DNA of 6,031 bases, taken from assembly GCA_964619065.1 (NCBI GenBank), contig CAZUCC010000090.1, forward strand, positions 1-6,031, in the 5' to 3' direction. This document shows, piece by piece, positions 1-5,292 of this stretch. Each line of letters starts with the position of its first letter. Within the stretch, counting starts at the first letter, position 1. This DNA is from JANXUC01 sp964619065 (lineage in GTDB: Bacteria; Acidobacteriota; Terriglobia; Terriglobales; Acidobacteriaceae). The position numbers and the translations under genes were made by a program. The notes under the pieces were generated by a model. That model saw only the letters and a list, made by a program, of their open reading frames with translations, was not told the DNA's origin and made no database searches.

Positions 1-74
1 TGTCGCCCAGCGAGAGGCTGCTGATTTTAGAGAAAGGTATTAAAAGGTAAGGGGAGTTCCCTGGCCGCGTGGGG
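1..74 (-). other. Anomalous end of pilR and window edge
   Basis: From 74 downward, minus-strand translation no longer follows the sigma-54 activator consensus, although traces persist (the LPLPFNTFL stretch resembles the usual IPLLVNHFL). The stop is at 29-27, and the last 26 nt give no recognisable continuation in any of the three minus frames. No other gene, terminator or promoter can be supported here. Confidence 0.6.
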
Positions 75-1019
75 CAGCGGGGGTACACGGATCGGAATGA
101 CGTTAAGGCGGTAGTACAGATCCTCACGGAACAGGCCATCGTCGACCATTTGATCCAGGTTCCGGTTGGTAGCGGCAATCACGCGTACATCCACGGGGAT
201 CTCGCTTGATCCACCGATGGGCCGCACAACGCGCTCCTGCAAAACGCGCAGCAGCTTGACCTGCATGGGAAGACTGGTTTCACTGATTTCATCAAGAAAA
301 ATCGTACCGCCATCGGCAACTTCAAACAGGCCGCGTTTATTCTGGTTGGCTCCAGTGAAAGCTCCCTTGACGTAACCGAACAGTTCGCTTTCCAGGAGCG
401 TCTCGGGAAAGGCGCCGCAGTTGATGGAAACAAAGGCTTCACCCGCTCGCGGCGAGCAAGCGTGCACCGCTCGTGCAGCCAATTCCTTGCCGGTACCACT
501 GTCGCCCTGAATCAGAATTGTGCTGCCGGTGGAGGAGACAGCACGAATGGTTTGCTTCAATTTCTCCATGGCAGCGCTGGCGCCCACGATATTGTCCAGA
601 GAGTTATGCGCTGCGGCATCGCGTCGAAGGGCAAAGTTCTGCCGGTTCAGGCTCTGCTTTTGCATGGCCCGGGCTACCGACAAACGGACATCGTCCACCA
701 GTCCCGGCCCCTTACGGATGTAGTCCGTTGCACCGCCAGCTTTGACCGCTTCGACGGCTGCTTCATAGTCATCCACAGCCGTGATCAAGATGACGGCCGT
801 ATCCGGCGAAATCTGGTGCGCATGTTTCAAAACCTCGATACCGTTCGCTTTGGGCATGCGGATATCGGTAACGATCACGTCATACAATGCGGATTCAATC
901 TTGGATTTCGCAGCCTCGCCCGAATTGACGGTTTCCACACGATGACCTTCGCGGCGCAGGGTGATGTCCAGCAGTTCGCAAATGGAGCGCTCGTCGTCGG
1001 CAACCAGGATGTTACCCAT
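27..1019 (-). CDS. pilR: Sigma-54 response regulator PilR, C-terminally truncated or disrupted
   Basis: NtrC-family activator, the expected partner of PilS for sigma-54 transcription of pilA. It is 330 aa, whereas family members are usually around 450. The receiver domain (1-120) has acidic residues D8/D9, phosphoacceptor D52 (VTDIRMP), T80 and K103. The usual Lys-Pro is Lys-Gly here (RKGPGL). The AAA+ domain from about 142 has Walker A GDSGTGKE (172-179), the sigma-54 loop GAFTGA (219-224), Walker B GTIFLDE (238-244), sensor I AATN (282-285) and FREDLYYRL with arginine-finger candidates R298/R304. After VPPL (315) the family continues with an RERxEDIPLL-like stretch, the lid with sensor II, and a Fis-type HTH. 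Here 15 poorly matching residues end at TAA (29-27), so the lid and DNA-binding domain are missing. This could be true truncation, a frameshift, a recombination junction or poor sequence at a contig end. The start at 1019 is chosen by the strong ribosome binding site and the MGNILVADDE opening. Confidence 0.88.
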   Translation of the reverse strand: MGNILVADDERSICELLDITLRREGHRVETVNSGEAAKSKIESALYDVIVTDIRMPKANGIEVLKHAHQISPDTAVILITAVDDYEAAVEAVKAGGATDYIRKGPGLVDDVRLSVARAMQKQSLNRQNFALRRDAAAHNSLDNIVGASAAMEKLKQTIRAVSSTGSTILIQGDSGTGKELAARAVHACSPRAGEAFVSINCGAFPETLLESELFGYVKGAFTGANQNKRGLFEVADGGTIFLDEISETSLPMQVKLLRVLQERVVRPIGGSSEIPVDVRVIAATNRNLDQMVDDGLFREDLYYRLNVIPIRVPPLPHAARELPLPFNTFL

Positions 1020-2709
1020 GCGAGCCTCCTTCCCCCGAACTAGACCCTGAACTGGCCGAGGCCGCACGTGCCGAGGGAGCTCCGGCAACGTTCGTTCCCG
1101 CCCCGCTCTCTTCCCTCAAACTTTGGCGCGCCGCCTCGCGAGGTAATTGCATCCGAAAACAACTCCCGCCTCCCTCGCTGGACCCCGCTGTAATTCCTCC
1201 GTCATGCGCCTGAACGATTTGGTAGACAATGGCGAGCGCCAGACCGGTATCACTGTGCGTCTGATTCTGGAACGGCTCAAAAATCCGCAGTGCTTGCTGC
1301 TGCGTAAGGCTGGGCCCTGTGTCGGAAAAACTAATTTCCCAGCAATCTTCCGCGGCATGCAACGCCACGGTCAGGGTTCCCCCATCCGGCATGGCAGCCA
1401 GAGCGTTATCGCAAAGATGATGGAAGGCCTGCTGCAAGCGCCCCTTGTCCCCAGTGGTCCAAGCTTCGTGGACCCTGAGCGAGCGAAGCATGCGCACGGA
1501 GCAATTTTCGCGGGTCAGGCGGGTCTCCACCTCATCGAGGACCTGCTCCAGCACCGGCAAAACATCGACTCTCGCAAACTCGAACTGGCGGCCCCGTGAA
1601 TACGCGAGGAAGTCCGTGATGATTGCGTTCAGCCGCTCGGATTCGCGTGTCACGATCTCAATCAGCAAACGCTGCTCGTCCGTCAATGCGGCGACGCCAT
1701 ACAGAAATTTCACGGAACCACTAATCGATGCCAGCGGGTTGCGGATTTCGTGAGCGATCGCCGCCGCCAAACGTCCGATGGCGGCCTGCTGCTCGCGAAC
1801 GCGGATCTCGCGCTCCAGGCGGCGGACTTCGGTCAAATCGTCGAAGGCATAGATATACCCGAAAATCCCGTGCCCTGCTGCAGTAAGGGAAGAGGCGCGC
1901 ACGTCCAGCGTGAGGTCCCTGCCCAATGCTGTGCGAGAGCGCACCTCTGCATGGACCGGACCTCCTAAAGTGAAAGGCAACGGCTCCAGAAACAAAGACT
2001 GCACGGGCTGGTGAATCAAGTTCGTTTCTTCCTTCTCTAACAAGCGGCAAGCAGCGGTATTCGCCACCTGGACCCGCCCGTCGAGTCCGGTTGTGATGAT
2101 GCCTCCGCTAATCGATTGAATAATGTTTTGGTGAAGCGCTTGCAGGTTCTCAAGTTCGCCACTGGCGTGCCGCAGACGCTGCGCCAATGTGGCGGCCAGG
2201 TATCCGATGGTCAGGTCGGCAAACAGGTTGATCAGGATGATGGCGAGCAGCGCACGGGGTGTGGGGTGACTGAAGGAGTAAGACGGCAACACATCGAAAT
2301 AGCAGAGTTCCAGCAACGTGCCATACAAGATGAACGCTAGCGCCGCGGCCAGATACGCCCAGGTGCGCCGCAATACGATGCAGGCCACAACGATGACAAG
2401 CGGATAGAGGAAGTTGTAAGTGCTGTCGACACCCCCCGTCACATAGATGAGCAACGTGGCCATGCCGAGGTCGGTAAAAACCTGAAGCTTGGCCTGGATG
2501 TGCTCCTCTCTCCATATGGAGGCGAGCAAGAGGAAGAAAAGGGACAGCGTGTACCAGAGCACAATCGAAGCAATGAAGGGACGCAACGGCAGTGCCGTGG
2601 GAGTGAGGCGGACGATGGCCAGCTGAATCCCGAGCAGGAACGTCAGTACGATAATGCGAACGTTCGCCAGCCAAGCCAGCCAACGCCGCTGTTCCACAAT
2701 GAGATCCAT
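1012..2709 (-). CDS. pilS: Membrane sensor histidine kinase PilS
   Basis: Sensor kinase expected to phosphorylate PilR. In characterised species PilS senses pilin in the membrane and controls pilA transcription. It is 565 aa. About six hydrophobic helices fall within residues 14-172, matching the six-helix PilS sensor. A PAS region follows at about 190-290, with GGIITTGLDGRVQVANTAA. The HisKA H-box AIAHEIRNPLASISG carries phosphoacceptor H320. The HATPase has an N-box DNALAAMPDGG (N435) and an F-box IFEPF. The G1 box reads DTGPS (463-467) where DxGxG is usual, and G2 reads TGLALAIV (488-495) where TGLGLAIV is usual, so the ATP lid is slightly degenerate. Residues from about 524 form an Ala/Ser/Gly/Glu-rich tail. 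The ATG at 2709 opens MDLIVEQRRW before the first helix. Its Shine-Dalgarno is weak, and no better in-frame start is visible just upstream. The stop lies 8 nt inside pilR, which suggests translational coupling. Confidence 0.93.
   Translation of the reverse strand: MDLIVEQRRWLAWLANVRIIVLTFLLGIQLAIVRLTPTALPLRPFIASIVLWYTLSLFFLLLASIWREEHIQAKLQVFTDLGMATLLIYVTGGVDSTYNFLYPLVIVVACIVLRRTWAYLAAALAFILYGTLLELCYFDVLPSYSFSHPTPRALLAIILINLFADLTIGYLAATLAQRLRHASGELENLQALHQNIIQSISGGIITTGLDGRVQVANTAACRLLEKEETNLIHQPVQSLFLEPLPFTLGGPVHAEVRSRTALGRDLTLDVRASSLTAAGHGIFGYIYAFDDLTEVRRLEREIRVREQQAAIGRLAAAIAHEIRNPLASISGSVKFLYGVAALTDEQRLLIEIVTRESERLNAIITDFLAYSRGRQFEFARVDVLPVLEQVLDEVETRLTRENCSVRMLRSLRVHEAWTTGDKGRLQQAFHHLCDNALAAMPDGGTLTVALHAAEDCWEISFSDTGPSLTQQQALRIFEPFQNQTHSDTGLALAIVYQIVQAHDGGITAGSSEGGGSCFRMQLPREAARQSLREESGAGTNVAGAPSARAASASSGSSSGEGGSHG
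1025..1031 (-). promoter_or_regulatory. Strong ribosome binding site of pilR inside the pilS 3' end
   Basis: AAGGAGG on the minus strand, 5 nt before the ATG at 1019. It lies within the last codons of pilS (encoding Glu-Gly-Gly). It decides the pilR start against an in-frame Met 23 codons upstream (1088), which would add a Pro/Arg-rich leader absent from response regulators. Confidence 0.85.
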
Positions 2710-2836
2710 GCCACGCCGTCCGTTCGTCAGTTGATGCAGGGTGGTCTCACCCGAGGGCCTGCGAGACCGAAGATATGCGCGGAGTATGGCCTCCGGGCGA
2801 AGGTTAATTCCGCGCGGAGGCCGTTGACCGCCTTTT
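2710..2836 (-). other. Structured pilC-pilS intergenic spacer
   Basis: The 127 nt between the pilC stop and the pilS start form the longest gap in the operon. They contain an 8-bp perfect inverted repeat (GGCCTCCG 2788-2795 / CGGAGGCC 2815-2822), a competing 5-bp hairpin (CGGAG 2780-2784 / CTCCG 2791-2795) and a 6-bp inverted repeat (GGTCTC 2743-2748 / GAGACC 2763-2768). On the minus strand none is followed by a U-run, so a classical terminator for pilC is not supported. A six-T run on the plus strand (2833-2838) is really the A-run next to the pilC stop. I see no convincing sigma-70 or sigma-54 promoter for pilS, though weak ones cannot be excluded. The hairpins might stabilise or process the mRNA, or tune pilS expression below that of the motor genes. 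Confidence 0.45.
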
Positions 2837-4045
2837 TTAACCCGCCAGCTTTCCGATCATTGCAAAGAGTGGCATGTAGAGCGAGATCACGATGCCTCCC
2901 ACAAACACACCGAGGAATGCGATGATTGCGGGTTCCAGCAGCGCCAGCATGTCCTTGGTCGCCGCATCGACTTCGTCTTCATAGAAATCCGCGATCTTCT
3001 GCAACATGGAATCCATGGCGCCTGTGGCTTCGCCGACGCCAATCATCTGCGTCACCATATTCGGGAACACGCCGCTCTCCCGGAGCGGATCGACGATGGT
3101 ACGACCTTCTTCGATGGCCTTGCGGACCGCCATCAGCGCTTCTTCGAGAACGGCATTGCCGGAAGTACGCGCCGTGATCGACAAGCCTTCAAGAATCGGC
3201 ACACCCGAAGTGATCAGTGTTCCCAGCGTGCGGGTAAACCGGGCAACGGCGATCTTGCGAAGCAATATGCCGATGACCGGCAAACCCAGCAGGAGCTTAT
3301 CGAAGAAGTACTTGCCTTTCGGATTCTTCCGCGCCTGCTTGACGCCAACAACCGCACCTACGCCGCCCAATATGAAGAACCACCAGAACTGGGCTACGAA
3401 GTTACTCATGCCGATCGTGATTCGCGTGGGAAGAGGCAAAGCCACACCCAAACCAATAAAGAGGTTTGCGAAAATCGGCACTACGAATTTCAGCAGCGCG
3501 CCGACCACGACCACCGCAATACCAACAACGGCCACCGGGTAAATCATGGCGGATTTGACCGCGGACTTCAGCTTGACGGCTTTTTCCACGTACTGAGCGA
3601 TGCGCTGCAGGATGATGTCCAAAATACCGCCGGTCTCGCCGGCCTCGATCATGTTCGTGCTCAGATCATCGAAAATTTTCGGATGGAGGCGCATGGCATT
3701 GGCCAGGGTTGAACCGCCTTCCACGGTGGTGCGCACGCTGTTCAGCGTTTTTTGCAAGGTCTGGTTCTCCTGGTTCGCGCCCAGAATTTCGAGACACTGC
3801 ACCAAGGGCAGACCCGCGTCAATCATGACCGAGAACTGCCGGAAGAAAACAGCGATTTCCTTGGCGCTGACCTTGCCGGAACCGAAGGTAGGGAGGGAGA
3901 ACTCCTTGCCCTTTTCCCGAATGTTCGCGGGCACGATGCGCTCTTTGCGCAATGTGGAGGCGAGGCTTTCCTTGCTCTGCGCTTCGCGGCTTCCCTTGAT
4001 CTTTTCTCCCGAAGCGTTCTTTCCGGAAAACGTGAATACTGGCAT
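2837..4045 (-). CDS. pilC: Type IV pilus inner-membrane platform protein PilC
   Basis: Integral membrane protein of the GspF/PilC family. It forms the platform through which PilB and PilT couple ATP hydrolysis to pilin insertion or removal. It is 402 aa, normal for the family. An N-terminal segment (1-60, starting MPVFTFSGKNASGE) precedes two repeated T2SSF domains. The first runs about 66-190, with FFRQFSVMIDAGLPL and MIEAGETGG. The second runs about 269-392, with FTRTLGTLITSGVPI and GVGEATG. Hydrophobic segments are at about 167-191, 217-236 and 371-393, the usual three-helix arrangement. The ATG at 4045 is chosen because it starts the conserved N-terminus and is preceded by GAGGAG at 9 nt. 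The stop TAA is followed by AAAA. GspF of type II secretion is a close relative, but the pilB/pilT/pilS/pilR context supports PilC. Confidence 0.96.
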   Translation of the reverse strand: MPVFTFSGKNASGEKIKGSREAQSKESLASTLRKERIVPANIREKGKEFSLPTFGSGKVSAKEIAVFFRQFSVMIDAGLPLVQCLEILGANQENQTLQKTLNSVRTTVEGGSTLANAMRLHPKIFDDLSTNMIEAGETGGILDIILQRIAQYVEKAVKLKSAVKSAMIYPVAVVGIAVVVVGALLKFVVPIFANLFIGLGVALPLPTRITIGMSNFVAQFWWFFILGGVGAVVGVKQARKNPKGKYFFDKLLLGLPVIGILLRKIAVARFTRTLGTLITSGVPILEGLSITARTSGNAVLEEALMAVRKAIEEGRTIVDPLRESGVFPNMVTQMIGVGEATGAMDSMLQKIADFYEDEVDAATKDMLALLEPAIIAFLGVFVGGIVISLYMPLFAMIGKLAG

Positions 4046-4054
4046 GACACTTTT

Positions 4055-4060
4055 CTCCTC
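4055..4060 (-). promoter_or_regulatory. Ribosome binding site of pilC
   Basis: GAGGAG on the minus strand, 9 nt before the pilC ATG at 4045. It fixes the start at MPVFTF. Longer reading frames in other phases across this point do not match the family. Confidence 0.75.
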
Positions 4061-4070
4061 GTGACTCGAT

Positions 4071-4102
4071 CCGGATTGTGACTCGAGTAGCTCACGCTCC
4101 GG
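4071..4102 (-). repeat. Potential hairpin in the pilT-pilC spacer
   Basis: Imperfect inverted repeat: CCGGA (4071-4075) pairs with TCCGG (4098-4102), and after a 2-nt internal loop GTGA (4078-4081) pairs with TCAC (4092-4095). In the transcript it would form just upstream of the pilC Shine-Dalgarno. There is no T-tract on its 3' side, so it does not look like a terminator. The spacer also holds a 9-nt direct repeat, GTGACTCGA at 4061-4069 and 4078-4086, which overlaps one arm. Its function is unknown and chance is possible. Confidence 0.35.
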
Positions 4103-4135
4103 CTGTGCTTCCGATCTGCTTGCTTCGTTTTGGCG

Positions 4136-5254
4136 CTAACGTTTGGCCGCGGCCGCTGCTGAGCTGGTCCCGCGGTTTGTCAGGTTCGCTCCACGATTGA
4201 TCATTTCCTGCAGTTCATCTGGATTGCTCGACCGTATCAAAGCGATCTCCAGCGAAATTTGTTTTTGGAAGTACGCGGTTGCTAAAGCTTGATTGAACGT
4301 TTGCATCCCGAACTTGTCCTGCCCGGACTGCATAGCGGAGTAAATCTGGTGAATCTTGTCTTCGCGAATCAGATTGCGAACCGCTGCATTCGGCACCAGA
4401 ACTTCCAAAATCATGGCGCGTCCCTTGCCATCCGCTCGCGGTACCAGGGATTGACACATAATGCCTTCCAGCACGAGCGAGAGCTGTGCCCGGATCTGGG
4501 GCTGCTGGTGTGCCGGGAATGCGTCAATGATGCGGTTGATGGTCGACGTCGCTGAATTCGTATGCAGCGTGCCGAAGGTCAAGTGGCCAGTTTCGGCAAT
4601 GCGTAAGGCCGCTTCAATGGTTTCCAGGTCACGCATTTCCCCGATCAGAACCACATCCGGGTCTTCCCGAAGAGCAGCGCGGAGGGCCTCAGAAAAACCT
4701 TTTGTGTCCGCGTGCAGTTCGCGCTGGTTCACCAGGCAGTTCTTGTTCATGTGGACAAATTCGATGGGATCCTCAATGGTCAGAATGTGGTCATGCCGCT
4801 CGCTATTGATCTTGTCGATCATGGCCGCAAGAGTTGTCGACTTGCCGGAGCCCGTAGGTCCGGTCACCAGCACAAGCCCGCGCGGCTTCTCACACATTTT
4901 GGCAACAATGGGCGGGAGGTTGAGTTGGGAGAACGCCTTAATTTCGAATGGAATCAAGCGGAAGACCGCCGCCGTCGCACCGCGCTGGTTGAAGACGTTG
5001 CCGCGGAAGCGGGCGAGGCCTTTCAGTCCGAACGAGAAGTCCAGTTCCAAAGCCTCTTCGAAACGATGCTTCTGGGCATCCGTCATCACGCTGTAGGCCA
5101 GCTGTTTCGTCTCCGCCGGCGTCATCTGCGGCAGGTCCAACGGGACCAAGTGGCCGCTGACGCGTATTTGTGGCGGCGAATTCGTTGTGATGTGAAGATC
5201 GCTGCCTCCCATCTCCAACATTCTCCGCAGCAGATCACTGAGAGTGAGTGCCAT
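4136..5254 (-). CDS. pilT: Type IV pilus retraction ATPase PilT
   Basis: Cytoplasmic hexameric ATPase that powers pilus retraction, and so twitching motility and DNA uptake in characterised species. It is 372 aa, slightly longer than typical PilT. A PAS-like N-terminal domain (about 1-100, including GGSDLHIT) precedes the RecA-like core: Walker A GPTGSGKST (132-140), Asp box TIEDPIEF (159-166), Walker B VVLIGEMRD (201-209) and His box HLTFGTLHT (224-232). The PilT hallmark AIRNLIRE appears as AVRNLIRE (291-298), followed by GMQTFNQ (316-322). There are no CxxC pairs, unlike PilB. The roughly 20 residues after the usual NPDEL region form a Ser/Ala-rich tail ending in AAAAAKR. The ATG at 5254 is supported by the MALTLSDLL opening usual for the family and by purine-rich Shine-Dalgarno candidates upstream. 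It sits between pilB (38 nt) and pilC (90 nt), and is probably co-transcribed with both. PilU is a less likely alternative. Confidence 0.97.
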   Translation of the reverse strand: MALTLSDLLRRMLEMGGSDLHITTNSPPQIRVSGHLVPLDLPQMTPAETKQLAYSVMTDAQKHRFEEALELDFSFGLKGLARFRGNVFNQRGATAAVFRLIPFEIKAFSQLNLPPIVAKMCEKPRGLVLVTGPTGSGKSTTLAAMIDKINSERHDHILTIEDPIEFVHMNKNCLVNQRELHADTKGFSEALRAALREDPDVVLIGEMRDLETIEAALRIAETGHLTFGTLHTNSATSTINRIIDAFPAHQQPQIRAQLSLVLEGIMCQSLVPRADGKGRAMILEVLVPNAAVRNLIREDKIHQIYSAMQSGQDKFGMQTFNQALATAYFQKQISLEIALIRSSNPDELQEMINRGANLTNRGTSSAAAAAKR

Positions 5255-5259
5255 AGCTG

Positions 5260-5272
5260 TCCTATTCCTCCC
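5260..5272 (-). promoter_or_regulatory. Ribosome binding region of pilT
   Basis: On the minus strand, GGGAGGAA (5272-5265) lies 12 nt or less from the ATG at 5254, depending on the anchor base, and a second AGGA (5263-5260) lies 5 nt from it. Either can pair with the 16S anti-Shine-Dalgarno. The closer AGGA has the more usual spacing. Both fit in the 38-nt pilB-pilT spacer, which has no room for an obvious promoter or terminator. Confidence 0.6.
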
Positions 5273-5292
5273 TGATTACCGGTTACAAACGC

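Noticed and set aside
30..74. Divergent PilR tail as an insertion sequence junction or recombination scar
   Set aside because: There is no terminal inverted repeat or target duplication, and too little sequence beyond it to support a mobile element. Partial consensus in the tail fits sequence error or decay better.
462..1043. Plus-strand open frame of 193 codons opposite pilR
   Set aside because: It is the antisense of receiver and AAA+ codons. The pilR frame carries all family motifs, and this one carries none.
1020..1088. Extended pilR start 23 codons upstream of MGNIL
   Set aside because: The added leader is Pro/Arg-rich and unlike any receiver N-terminus. It lies wholly inside pilS, while the ATG at 1019 has a near-ideal ribosome binding site.
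2150..2683. Second minus-strand frame of 177 codons within pilS
   Set aside because: It lies out of frame inside the PilS membrane domain, has a His/Pro/Arg-rich translation and no homologous motif. PilS in its own frame gives clear helices.
2788..2838. Rho-independent terminator after pilC
   Set aside because: The inverted repeat is real, but the only T-run lies on the plus strand and about 10 nt from the stem. In the direction of transcription no U-tract follows the hairpin.
3006..3542. Plus-strand open frame of 178 codons opposite pilC
   Set aside because: It is a shadow of the second T2SSF domain, and its composition is explained by PilC codons read in reverse.
4461..5096. Plus-strand open frame of 211 codons opposite pilT
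   Set aside because: It is antisense to the highly conserved PilT core, its translation has no recognisable motif, and GC-rich codon bias commonly opens such frames.
4712..5275. Plus-strand open frame of 187 codons opposite pilT
   Set aside because: It is a shadow of pilT in another frame, with no domain and no supporting ribosome binding site.
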